Origin: Polyangiaceae bacterium
GTDB lineage: Bacteria; Myxococcota_A; Polyangia; Polyangiales; Polyangiaceae
Direction of reading: 5' to 3'
DNA length: 47,472 nucleotides
Assembly: GCA_009780955.1 (NCBI GenBank)
Contig: WQZB01000037.1
Span: 1-47,472, forward strand
Shown here one piece after another: positions 20,501 to 27,671 of the stretch (position 1 is its first letter; each line of letters begins with the position of its first letter). The notes beneath the pieces are model-generated. The model ran no database searches. It was not told the DNA's origin and saw only the letters and a program-made list of their open reading frames with translations. A program made the position numbers and the translations under genes.

Positions 20501-20740
20501 GCACAAGCGAGCGCACGGATCGAAGCGTTCGTGCGCGAGCTTGCCACGCGCGCAGAGCCTCATCTCCTGTCACCCATTGAGCATCGCGCACTCGATCTCG
20601 TAACCAAGGTGCGAAGTGGTGGGCTCGCACCAACGCCAGCCAGCGAGGCCGAATGCCGAACATGCGCGATGAGCGGCGGATGCCGCAAGCCAAGGTTCGC
20701 GATGGCGCCCACAGACGACGAAGATGTTGACGAGGCGTAG
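17510..20740 (+). CDS. addB: AddB-type subunit of helicase-nuclease, PD-(D/E)XK nuclease
   Basis: The start is TTG at 17510, overlapping the previous stop (TTGA). The 1076-residue product has no Walker A motif at its N-terminus, so it is an AddB with an inactive helicase-like body. The C-terminal nuclease is intact: ITALERFARCPFHGF with the first Cys, GLLVHEAL, GTIDRID and RIVDYKRSK. The end carries ECRTCAMSGGC, the C-x2-C-x5-C part of the iron-sulfur 'staple' known from AddB. With AddA it would process double-strand breaks for RecA. Two clusters of REP-like palindromes are translated in frame: residues about 66-117 (FVGAYGHTPLP, FVGAQHAAPLP) and 690-726 (GAMNRAPTTTPIVGAP). These stretches have no counterpart expected in the family. 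Confidence 0.85.
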   Translation: MTGAPNPEKSEVLFIVPGERHIERLARDGKKAETRASLRSRLVAALLPAVPFVGAHECRLVLGMTLDRFRYGAPTRGAPTTNETHIFVGAYGHTPLPAVASPALANAFVGAQHAAPLPAIASASWTATVTAIDKAISTLRARGVTASMLERVASRSRGVLAQRAGVIGAAMATLDERLASFGVRDERLARGMLAQAIAASSADNLALVIGATRLRARWLLAWDPMDLAWWRAIDEKFSPLGFARIVLPAFERRLEAERERDPLEALADDIARMLDAPPESEPIASVLGDLSLSANCSFAPDLDRIALVSAANAAVQAREAAAAVSHALHRGARIERVVIAFPAIEETSLGPLRRALDDVTIASFCHHGPPSLQSPAVACALAILDVAETLSRREVARLFRSGYVDPARLAPAGVPARDAAGALVRIAQKLESRATAAGSDPAARLIETVIGHGSQRVHDALAALDLAMVRSFAKVLAMHAKCKTRQDRIVAARAIWSALGIGAQAGRGGLPVFGRDEAIAGAARALRDAIAWDASAWDALVSAMDLYETTAHRAAALGEPVGPDQFRAEFTLLLDTPGVQPNAGRAGAVRIARLADVVGDELDLLVILDANERRLLRDEPNEALVSGALTKALSQVCDVRTMPTERRVRDLCALGASASEAARVVMISVREDAAGAPLLPSPVVTSLQRAGGAMNRAPTTTPIVGAPFIAPHRGISDVGAYGHTPLRNMRVENGVALRIRREREREGFFLAPSRPRSDVIGQLVSTPTVRAALAQSTGGGQRALSITALERFARCPFHGFAHAVIVARETHAQGELPDAREQGLLVHEALAAAFDATRIFWPERPRDLRAIVDAGLRAADEIFDRWQGHAPLRAVVRLSVRESVRALLTSAAADDRWNFEAAEQSFGGREGRAWPDFVIEGEHDRLVLRGTIDRIDRGREGLRIVDYKRSKNAVRELAKGLGTTALQVPLYACVSANVLSCEATGTYLPSKPGDTLDAQASARIEAFVRELATRAEPHLLSPIEHRALDLVTKVRSGGLAPTPASEAECRTCAMSGGCRKPRFAMAPTDDEDVDEA
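17708..17861. repeat. REP-like palindrome cluster translated within addB (N-terminal)
   Basis: The block opens with GACCGCTTTCGAT (17708-17720), the first 13 bases of the dispersed repeat. Palindromes follow at 17723-17748 (GGGGCACCC...GGGTGCCCCTAC), 17771-17798 (core GTATGGCCATAC) and 17834-17861 (core GCAGCATGCTGC). The last two are perfect 28-bp palindromes with GTAGGGGC/GCCCCTAC arms. Each of the latter two is followed by CTACCCGCARTCGCGTCT. The reading frame passes through all three without a stop. Confidence 0.95.
19580..19688. repeat. REP-like palindrome cluster translated within addB (middle)
   Basis: Three palindromes occur: 19581-19605 (core GCGATGAATCGC), 19619-19645 (imperfect, GCCATTCATCGC) and 19661-19688 (core GTATGGCCATAC, perfect). 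The first two are joined by CTACAACCACGCCTATCGTA. A near-identical pair with the same joiner occurs in addA at 23670-23730, so the pair moves or is copied as one unit. Confidence 0.95.
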
Positions 20741-20742
20741 CT

Positions 20743-23700
20743 ATGGATCTCGACGAGGCACGCCTTTACGCTCCGACAAGAAACCTGGTGCTCGTGGCGA
20801 GCGCGGGAACAGGGAAAACGCATGCGCTCGTTGGCGTCATCGTGCACCTTCTTTTGCTTGGGGCACCATCGGACAAAGAGCGCCTCGCGCCTCTCGAGCG
20901 CACCGTACCTGTCGCGCCAGCGCATGTCGTGGCAACAACCTTCAGCCGTAAGGCTGCTGCCGAGATCCGCGCACGCGTGTCGAGCGAACTCGAGCGGCTC
21001 TCGGTGGCACCCGAAACTTCGTCGTACATGGAAAGCTTGCGGGCGCGCCTGCTGCCTGGCGAAAAGCCGACGCCATACTTGAATGACTCGAATGCGAGTC
21101 ACGACGCATCGCAGGTGACCAAGCTTGTCACGAGGCGCGCCCGTGAGGCCCTGGCGCATTTGTATGCTGCACGTTTCGGCACGCTTCACAGTTTCGCGAC
21201 AAGCATCGTGCAAAGTTTCGCCTTGGAGCTTGGCATAGGTCCTAGTTTCGAGATTGCGACGGAAGACGATGTTCGCACGCGGAGCGAAGAAGCCATTGTT
21301 CGTGCACTTGAAGCCAGGCTTGCTTCGAACGCCAACTGTGTGCGTGCGCTTGTCGAAGCAGCGGGCGGCATCGACCAATTCGTTGGCCAGCTTCGCAAGA
21401 TTCTCACGCAGCTCGAAGAAGACGGGCGCTCGCCGCAAAGTCTTGGCGTTTGTTCGACCGATGAAGCGCAAATCGAATGGACCATGCAAAAGATGGTCGA
21501 GCATGCGCGCGTTCTATCAAGGCATCCGCGCTTTGAAGACGCTGCGCGCGCTTTTGCGCTTGCGTGGGACACCCGCGACGACGCAGGCATACAAAACGCC
21601 ATGGCCGCTTTCGCGTCCGTGCCTGCCAGGGGCAAGTCCGACGAGGTTCAGGCATTCGGCGAGTTTCGTAAAGAGCTTGCGGGCGCCACCAACGAAGAGC
21701 GCGGCAAGCGGCTCCTTTACGCGTATCGGTCGCGCCATGCGTTCGCCGAGTGTGCTCGCGTCGTGCGCGACGTGCTTTCAGAGGCCGACGCCGAAATCAA
21801 AGCGGTGGGGCGCGCAAAGGCATCGCTCGGGTTCGGTGAGATCTTGCAGGCAGCTCGCGAGCTATTGCAGGGCAGGCCCGACGTGGCAGAAGAAGTCGCC
21901 CGGGAAATCGACACGCTCCTTGTCGACGAGGTGCAAGACATCTCGCGTGTTCAGCGCGATTTGATCCAGCTCTTTCGGGCAACGCCAGAAAATCGTGAGG
22001 CTGGACGCATTCCAACGCTCGCAACCTTGAAGCCGCGTGGCCTCGTGGTTGTTGGAGATCGCAAGCAGTCGATCTACGGCTTTCGAGGTGCAGACGTTGG
22101 TGTGTTCGCCGAGCTTGCCGTTGGTCTTGCGGGCGAGCCAGCGCGCGTGGCCCTTGGCATTGCAGAAGGCATGACGTGGCAGCCAAAGGAGCCGCTCGCA
22201 GACTTTTGCGCTCTGCGACACAACCGCAGAAGTGTGCCCGAGCTGCTTGCCTTCGCAAACGCATTGAGCGCCCGCCGATTTCGTCCTTTGGAGCCGCAAT
22301 CGGAGCTTTTTGAGATCGACTACGTGCCATCCACCGAAGATTTGTTGGTGCCGGACCGCTTTCGATTTGACGCGATCTCTTCGTTGGCGGCTGCGGTGCG
22401 GTCCTCAAAGCCGGAAGAGGCTGTTCCGGTCCGCTCCTCGCCGACCGCCTCGATCTCGCGTCAACTTGAAAGCGGTCTATCGCATGCCCGTCTGCAGCCC
22501 GCGCGCACGACGTGGCTCAAGATTGCGCCCAAAGGTCAGAGTTCGAGCCGCCTCGAAGAAGCGCTCGTCATTGCCGAGCGCATTGGGGCCATGACGAAGG
22601 CAACGAGCGCTCCCATGTACCGTGACATCGCCGTGCTTGCGACGACGAACGCCATGCTCGACGCCGTTGCCTTCGCGCTCGCGCAGACCGAGATCCCTTA
22701 CGTCGTTGCAGGGCGCAGCTTTTTTCGGACACGCGAGGTAGCCGATTTGCTTGCCATGCTGTCGCTCGTGCTCGACCCAAGCGACAGGCTGGCCGCTCTC
22801 GAAGTGCTGCGCGGTCCGTGGGCTTCGGTGCACGACGAAACGTTGCTCGGACTCACTTGGCCCGAAGGCGGTCTCGCAGATCCAAGTCATTGGACTTCGC
22901 CGCCCCGCCCCGAGCTCGTTCGCGACGACGATCGCGCCAATCTCCGCGCCGTTGCCACGCTCGTTACCGAGCTTGTGCGATGTGCAGGACGTCTTGGCCC
23001 GGGCCCGATTTTGCGACATGCCGTGGATGCACTCTGCCTCGGCAGCGTGCTCATTGCCCTTGCGCGCGGTGAGCAACGCGTGGCCAATGTGCATAAGCTC
23101 CTTGCCATCGCCGATCGCTACGTCGATTCTCGTGCCTTTCGCGCGTGGCTCGTGAACGCATCCGAGCAAGAATTTTCCGAGTCGGAAGCTGCAACGTTCT
23201 CCGAGCAAGACAACGCGGTTCGTTTGCTTACGGTGCACGCGAGCAAAGGGCTCGATTTCCCGATCGTTTTTGTGCCTGAAATCGCCGCTGCGCCGCCTCG
23301 CGTAAGCAAAGGAGCGGTGCGCATGGCAATCGGCACGGGCGACGGCCCCAACGTTCTTGCTGTGCGGATTGCGAACGAACAAGGAGTCGTCCTCGAGCCG
23401 CCGTCGTATGCAAAGGCGTATGCGAACACGCGGCAACGCGAACGCGCAGAGCGCCAGCGGCTTGCCTACGTTGCCGTGACACGCGCGGCCAACGCCATGT
23501 TCCTCGTTGGTGGAAGCGCGCGCGCTCGAGCGGGCGATCCTGGCGCCTCGACACTTGCCGTGCTCGAAGAGCTCGCGGGAAACGAAGAAACTCTGGCTGC
23601 TTCACACCTCAACATCGAAACAGTGGCCGTCGTCGTGCCGTTGGTCTCGCAGCACGACGCCACAACCGAGGGCGCGATGAATCGCGCCCCTACAACCACG

Positions 23701-24651
23701 CATATCGTCGGGGCGCCATTCATGGCGCCCAATGGCCATACGCCCCTACATCCAAAAAACGCATTCGTAGGGGCGCAGCATGCTGCGCCCCTACCGCGCG
23801 ATGCACCGCAGCTGCCAACGTGGCAACACCTATCCATCGCGCCAACGGCTCTTGCCGATTTCGATCATTGCAAACGGCGCTTCGAGCTTGTGCACTTGCT
23901 CGGGCTTCCCGAGCATTTGCGCGGGCGCCCTGGCACGAAAAGCGCCGCAGGTGGATCGCTCGACGCGCGCACACAAGGCGTTTTGGCGCATGCCGTGCTC
24001 GAGCGCGTGCCGAACGAAGCCTTTGCGTCCGATGCTGCGCGCGAAAACGCCAGCTGTGCTCTCGAGGCAGAAGGAATTGCCCTCGATCACCCGCAGCATG
24101 ACGCCATTGTTCAGCGGGTTACGCGCTTTCTTCAAGGAACCTACGCCGAGCGGATCAAAAACGAGCGCGCGCAAGTGCACCGCGAAGTGCCCTTCGTGAT
24201 GGATGTAAACGACACGCAAGGGGCAAACGGGGCAAACGTGAAAAGCGTAACTTTGCAAGGCAATATCGATCTCGTCGTCAAGTGGCCGGACGGCTCGCTC
24301 GACGTCGTCGACTACAAGAGCGGCCGGAATGCTCCCTTTGCCAGTGCACAGCCGAATCGCTATGCGTTGCAGCTCGACTCTTACGCACTGGCGGCGCGCA
24401 CGACGGATCGGTCAGTATCTCACGTTCGTGCGGGTCTCGTGTTCCTTGGCGGCGGCGCTGCCGAGCCGGTGTGGTGCGCCGTTTCCGCGGAAAAGACAAT
24501 CGTTGACCGTATCATCGGGCTTGGCGACGCGCTCGTTCGAGCTCGCCATACTAGGCAGTTTCCGCGCGAACCGCTCGCTCGATGCGAGGCCATTTATTGC
24601 GGTTTCATAGGCCGCTGTCATAGGGCGGGTGCGATCCGCACGGAGGCATAG
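20743..24651 (+). CDS. addA: AddA-type UvrD-like helicase-nuclease
   Basis: The 1302-residue product begins two bases after the addB stop. It has all superfamily 1A helicase motifs: Walker A (VASAGTGKT, residues 18-26), TTFSRKAA, motif II DEVQDIS (about 395), motif III VVGDRKQSIYGFRGAD, motif V TVHASKGLDFPIVF and motif VI RLAYVAVTRA. The C-terminal PD-(D/E)XK nuclease shows GVLAHAVLERV, GNIDLVV and LDVVDYKSGR. Together with AddB this makes a dual-nuclease AddAB complex for recombinational repair. Two foreign-looking stretches are carried in frame: residues about 538-578, bounded by an inverted pair of the dispersed repeat, and about 976-1017, a REP-like cluster between motif VI and the nuclease domain. 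The 3' end overlaps radC by 34 bases. Confidence 0.9.
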   Translation: MDLDEARLYAPTRNLVLVASAGTGKTHALVGVIVHLLLLGAPSDKERLAPLERTVPVAPAHVVATTFSRKAAAEIRARVSSELERLSVAPETSSYMESLRARLLPGEKPTPYLNDSNASHDASQVTKLVTRRAREALAHLYAARFGTLHSFATSIVQSFALELGIGPSFEIATEDDVRTRSEEAIVRALEARLASNANCVRALVEAAGGIDQFVGQLRKILTQLEEDGRSPQSLGVCSTDEAQIEWTMQKMVEHARVLSRHPRFEDAARAFALAWDTRDDAGIQNAMAAFASVPARGKSDEVQAFGEFRKELAGATNEERGKRLLYAYRSRHAFAECARVVRDVLSEADAEIKAVGRAKASLGFGEILQAARELLQGRPDVAEEVAREIDTLLVDEVQDISRVQRDLIQLFRATPENREAGRIPTLATLKPRGLVVVGDRKQSIYGFRGADVGVFAELAVGLAGEPARVALGIAEGMTWQPKEPLADFCALRHNRRSVPELLAFANALSARRFRPLEPQSELFEIDYVPSTEDLLVPDRFRFDAISSLAAAVRSSKPEEAVPVRSSPTASISRQLESGLSHARLQPARTTWLKIAPKGQSSSRLEEALVIAERIGAMTKATSAPMYRDIAVLATTNAMLDAVAFALAQTEIPYVVAGRSFFRTREVADLLAMLSLVLDPSDRLAALEVLRGPWASVHDETLLGLTWPEGGLADPSHWTSPPRPELVRDDDRANLRAVATLVTELVRCAGRLGPGPILRHAVDALCLGSVLIALARGEQRVANVHKLLAIADRYVDSRAFRAWLVNASEQEFSESEAATFSEQDNAVRLLTVHASKGLDFPIVFVPEIAAAPPRVSKGAVRMAIGTGDGPNVLAVRIANEQGVVLEPPSYAKAYANTRQRERAERQRLAYVAVTRAANAMFLVGGSARARAGDPGASTLAVLEELAGNEETLAASHLNIETVAVVVPLVSQHDATTEGAMNRAPTTTHIVGAPFMAPNGHTPLHPKNAFVGAQHAAPLPRDAPQLPTWQHLSIAPTALADFDHCKRRFELVHLLGLPEHLRGRPGTKSAAGGSLDARTQGVLAHAVLERVPNEAFASDAARENASCALEAEGIALDHPQHDAIVQRVTRFLQGTYAERIKNERAQVHREVPFVMDVNDTQGANGANVKSVTLQGNIDLVVKWPDGSLDVVDYKSGRNAPFASAQPNRYALQLDSYALAARTTDRSVSHVRAGLVFLGGGAAEPVWCAVSAEKTIVDRIIGLGDALVRARHTRQFPREPLARCEAIYCGFIGRCHRAGAIRTEA
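22354..22477. mobile_element. 124-bp inverted-repeat element inside addA
   Basis: The left end (22354-22375) is GACCGCTTTCGATTTGACGC plus GA, and the right end (22456-22477) is its near-exact inverse, ending CTTGAAAGCGGTC. The ends match in 20 of 22 positions. The 80 bases between are GC-rich without an obvious REP palindrome. The whole is translated within AddA residues about 538-578, between helicase motifs III and V, without shifting the frame. It looks like a small MITE-like insertion. Confidence 0.85.
23670..23794. repeat. REP-like palindrome cluster translated within addA
   Basis: Palindromes lie at 23670-23693 (core GCGATGAATCGC), 23707-23730 (core GCCATTCATGGC), 23731-23749 (right half of the GTATGGCCATAC type) and 23767-23794 (core GCAGCATGCTGC, perfect 28 bp). 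They add about 42 residues (GAMNRAPTTTHIVGAPFMAP; FVGAQHAAPL) between the helicase and nuclease domains. Confidence 0.95.
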
Positions 24652-25319
24652 CTATCCCGCGTCACCACGACGTGATCGAGCAGAGGCACCCAAACGGCAG
24701 CTGCAGCCTGCGCGACGTTCTTCGTGAACATGACGTCTGCTTCGCTTGGCGTAGGATCGCCGCTCGGATGGTTATGCAAAAGGCAAAACCCGCTTGCTGC
24801 CACACGCAGCGCATGCCGGAGCGGATCGTACGGCCGGAGCGCCATGCCATGCACCCCGCCCTGCGCAACACGCCTTGCCGCACGAAACCGGCTTTGCCCA
24901 TCAACCGCAATGAGCCACAGCTCTTCGTGATCGAGCCCGCCGATGCGCGCCATGCCCCACGCAGCAATGTCACGACTGCCACGCACGACAGGCCGTGTCA
25001 ACGGCGGCTCTTCGGCAACGCGACGACCTAGCTCGAACGCCGCGCCGAGAGCGTGTGCTCGGCTGCCTGCCGCGCGCATCGACCTTCCAAGGCAAGATGC
25101 AATTTCATCGACGCCGGCGCGCGAGAGCCCTGTCAAACCGCCCAATGCATCGAGCAAGTCAACGGCCGACTTGTACAATGCACCATGGCAACCGAGCGGT
25201 GATGGTGGCGGTGGCCGCCCACCAAGCACGGTCGCAACGAGATCGGCGATGGAAAGGTTTTCTAGATCGACAAACGGGCGCGCACCCAGCAGGCAACGAT
25301 CGAGCATTGGATAGTTCAT
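24618..25319 (-). CDS. radC: RadC family JAB/MPN domain protein
   Basis: The ATG at 25319 gives 233 residues and fits the usual RadC N-terminus (LENLSIADLVATVLGG); the open frame extends further upstream but that part has no RadC character. The helix-hairpin-helix-like region is followed by the JAB domain with LLHNHPSGDPTPSEADVMFT, where the two His and the Asp form the metal site, and by WVPLLDHVVVTRDSYAS. RadC proteins are not truly DNA-repair enzymes as once thought; their role is unsettled. The 3' end overlaps convergent addA by 34 bases. It is the last of three co-oriented genes after the protease and the Uma2 gene. Confidence 0.88.
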   Translation of the reverse strand: MNYPMLDRCLLGARPFVDLENLSIADLVATVLGGRPPPPSPLGCHGALYKSAVDLLDALGGLTGLSRAGVDEIASCLGRSMRAAGSRAHALGAAFELGRRVAEEPPLTRPVVRGSRDIAAWGMARIGGLDHEELWLIAVDGQSRFRAARRVAQGGVHGMALRPYDPLRHALRVAASGFCLLHNHPSGDPTPSEADVMFTKNVAQAAAAVWVPLLDHVVVTRDSYASVRIAPAL

Positions 25320-25395
25320 GATCTGTGCCTGATGGCAATACGGGTGCCACGCCTTGTCGCATGTTATTTCGCGCAGATACACGCTCCCGAAAGTG

Positions 25396-25424
25396 TCGTG
25401 GACACTCTGGGCACTGTCCACCGA
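25396..25424. promoter_or_regulatory. bulged hairpin between Uma2 gene and radC
   Basis: GTGGACA (25398-25404) and TGTCCAC (25415-25421) are perfect inverted arms ten bases apart. With a one-base bulge the stem extends to TGTCGTGGACA/TGTCCACCGACA. It could be an attenuator or protein-binding site in the gap before radC. There is no T-run. Confidence 0.4.
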
Positions 25425-25429
25425 CAGTT

Positions 25430-25987
25430 TCAAACCCAGAACGCGGCGACATCCAACTCGATGGCGTCAAAGGGCTCCGCGCGAACCGTGGCCTCGTCGC
25501 AATAGGTAGCGACGCGCAGCCATAAGCCATTTTGGAGTCGATGGACTTCCAAGGTGTGCGCGATCGGATCCACAAACCAGAGATGGTGTACGCCTTCGCG
25601 CGCATACACATCCATCTTACCGGTGCGATCGAGTTTTTCCGTGCTTGGCGAAAGCACCTCGCAAACCCAATCTGGAGCCAGCGTGAAAAAGGCTGTGGCC
25701 GGAAGCTTCGGCATCCGCTCGCGCCGCCACCCGGCAAGATCCGGAACCACGACGTCTTCGCCGAAATGAAGCTCGGGTTCAAAAAGGAGGATCCAGCCGC
25801 CGGGACCACCGCGTCCGCGATAAAAGGGACCACTGAGATCCCCTCCAAGCAAGTACGAGGCATTCGCATGCGGGGAGGCTGGCCGCGGGTTTGTGTAAAG
25901 TACACCATCCACAATCTCGGCGACGAGCGGCCATGGCGCGCGCACCAGATCGTCGTACGTTGCCCTACGTTGCGCCACGGCTACCAT
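25430..25987 (-). CDS. Uma2 family (DUF820) restriction-endonuclease-like protein
   Basis: The 185-residue product matches the Uma2/DUF820 family, a PD-(D/E)XK-like fold common in cyanobacteria, planctomycetes and myxobacteria. Visible family signatures are EIVDGVLY, the VVVPDLAGWRRERMP catalytic-Asp segment, PDWVCEVLSPSTEKLDR with the E-x-L core, and YAREGVHHLWFVDP. Nuclease activity is presumed from fold and has rarely been shown; the biological role is unknown. The gene begins six bases after the stop of the protease gene and may share its transcript. Confidence 0.85.
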   Translation of the reverse strand: MVAVAQRRATYDDLVRAPWPLVAEIVDGVLYTNPRPASPHANASYLLGGDLSGPFYRGRGGPGGWILLFEPELHFGEDVVVPDLAGWRRERMPKLPATAFFTLAPDWVCEVLSPSTEKLDRTGKMDVYAREGVHHLWFVDPIAHTLEVHRLQNGLWLRVATYCDEATVRAEPFDAIELDVAAFWV

Positions 25988-25993
25988 GATCCA

Positions 25994-27493
25994 TCAGTGT
26001 AGCAGGCTTCTTTCGTGCCGGCAGCGGCGGCGCCGCCGAATGAATTGTACCGCAAGTGAGAGTACAGCCATCGCACTCGCAAGAGCCGATGCGCCGGTCG
26101 CATCGGGGCGTTCGACCGAGCATCCGACACTTGATGATCCCCTGGTGTTCGGGGCTATGGAGTCGACGTCGCGTACGAACTCGGTGCCAAGGCAAGGTGC
26201 GTTGCACGATGGTATTGCGCAGGCCGCCAAAGCCCTGCGCGCGCCATTCGATTGGCAGGATGGATCTTTATCGCCCTCGGTCAGGCAAAGATGGCAGGTG
26301 CTATCGGCCTGGCAGTCGAGCACTTTTTGACAACATGTATTTTGCATGCATGAGCCGCACGCATCTGCAGGCAAGGTCTCTCCGCACGCCGGCACGCCTG
26401 CGCACACCGGCTGGCTCGCGCAGACGTCGGCGCAAGAACGATTGCATGGGCACTCGCTTGCAGCCGTTACCGGACCCTGTGCAGCAGGGTATTTCTGCAT
26501 GCATGCCGCTCGGTCGTCGGCGTTCGTCGTGGCGCCAGGACATGTGTAGAATGCAGCGCAATCGGGGTTCGCAAGGCAGGCCGTAGTGATTTGTGCGCAC
26601 TCTTGGTTGCCCGACATGGCAATCGCCGCGCACGCGCTGCATGTGCGATCGGGCAAGGGCATGGTGAGTTCGGCCTCGATGAAGTCAAGGTTGCCGCTCA
26701 CGCGCGTGCTGGCGCCTTTGCCGTTGCAATCGCCGGCAATGAACGAGTGGATGCCGACAACCGTGGACAGGCCGTTTTGGGTGACGAGATCGGGGCCGCC
26801 GCTGTCACCTTCGCAGATCCCACGCTCGGTCAGGTCGTAGCCGATTTGCAAACTCGTGATGTCAGCCACGACCAGAGGTGTCGTCATACGGTTGGTGTTC
26901 GTGTCTGTGCCGGCTTCCAAGAGCGTTGTGCGCCCGAAGCCGACGGCCTTCACTTCCGAACCAATGTCGAGGCCGTCGTCGCGACTCGCAATTGGCATGA
27001 CAGGTGTCGCCTTGTCGACGCCGCCAATGCGCAGGACCGCAACGTCAAAGGGTTGAGAGGGATTGCCGCCTAGCTCGTAGCGAGGGTCAGCGCCGTAATC
27101 GATGACGTAGTAGCGAATGGCATCGGACGCCGAGTAGTCCGTGCCCTGCAGCACGACCGTTGGTGCGGGCACAATGCAATGAGCTGCTGTAAGAACCCAT
27201 CCGATATGGTTATTTGGGTCGACCTTGATGATTGTGCCCGAGCACAAGGTCGCGCCCGTGCTGGAGGTCGAGATGATCGCCACCACGGCCGTGTCGATGT
27301 TGTCAACCGTGCCGTTGATGATCGGAGACGAGCTTGCGCCGAGGTTCGTGTCATTCGAAAAATGGCTCGCGCTACCCGAGTCCGGACCACCGCTAGCACC
27401 GGTGGCGGCGCCCGAATGATTGCATGCCGACGAGGTTGCGAGCGCTGCTACGAGCACGACCTCGACGAGCACAATGAAGAAACGGCAGCGCAT
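25994..27493 (-). CDS. trypsin-like serine protease with Cys-rich region and MYXO-CTERM-like tail
   Basis: The 499-residue secreted protein has a signal peptide with a weak lipobox (ATSSAC, Cys24) and a Gly/Ser linker. An S1 (trypsin-like) protease domain follows, with the triad His105 (VLTAAHC), Asp150 (PFDVAVLRI) and Ser231 (CEGDSGGPD). Next is a region of about 160 residues with some 25 cysteines, probably disulfide-bonded. The C-terminus reads SSSVGCSVERPD, a hydrophobic span and RRRRR. This Gly-Cys plus helix plus Arg cluster is the layout of MYXO-CTERM sorting signals, handled by myxosortase and thought to place proteins on the outer surface. REP-like palindromes lie upstream of the start at 27536. 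Confidence 0.88.
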   Translation of the reverse strand: MRCRFFIVLVEVVLVAALATSSACNHSGAATGASGGPDSGSASHFSNDTNLGASSSPIINGTVDNIDTAVVAIISTSSTGATLCSGTIIKVDPNNHIGWVLTAAHCIVPAPTVVLQGTDYSASDAIRYYVIDYGADPRYELGGNPSQPFDVAVLRIGGVDKATPVMPIASRDDGLDIGSEVKAVGFGRTTLLEAGTDTNTNRMTTPLVVADITSLQIGYDLTERGICEGDSGGPDLVTQNGLSTVVGIHSFIAGDCNGKGASTRVSGNLDFIEAELTMPLPDRTCSACAAIAMSGNQECAQITTACLANPDCAAFYTCPGATTNADDRAACMQKYPAAQGPVTAASECPCNRSCADVCASQPVCAGVPACGETLPADACGSCMQNTCCQKVLDCQADSTCHLCLTEGDKDPSCQSNGARRALAACAIPSCNAPCLGTEFVRDVDSIAPNTRGSSSVGCSVERPDATGASALASAMAVLSLAVQFIRRRRRCRHERSLLH

Positions 27494-27535
27494 CGAATGG
27501 CCCCCCTTGCCATTCGACCCACTGCAAATCTCAAA

Positions 27536-27659
27536 CTAGGGGCGCAGCATGCTGCGCCCCTACGGGTCAACTTTCAAGTTGAGGTGAGTTTCATCTTTGT
27601 AGGGGCGGCCCTTGTGGCCGCCCAATACGTGAAGGGCACCCACAAGGGGTTGCCCCTAC
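27536..27659. repeat. intergenic REP-like cluster upstream of the protease gene
   Basis: Palindromes occur at 27537-27563 (core GCAGCATGCTGC), 27599-27624 (core GGCCCTTGTGGCC) and 27634-27659 (CACCCACAAGGGGTTG, imperfect). After the first comes GGGTCAACTTTCAAGTTGA, a degenerate fragment of the GACCGCTTTCAAGTTGACGC repeat. The 178-base gap between the two genes (27494-27671) holds little else. Confidence 0.9.
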
Positions 27660-27671
27660 GAGAACAGCGGT

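Noticed and set aside
17708-23794. Repeated palindromes considered as a CRISPR array
   Set aside because: Spacing is irregular, the repeats differ in their cores, they lie in coding sequence, and no cas genes are present.
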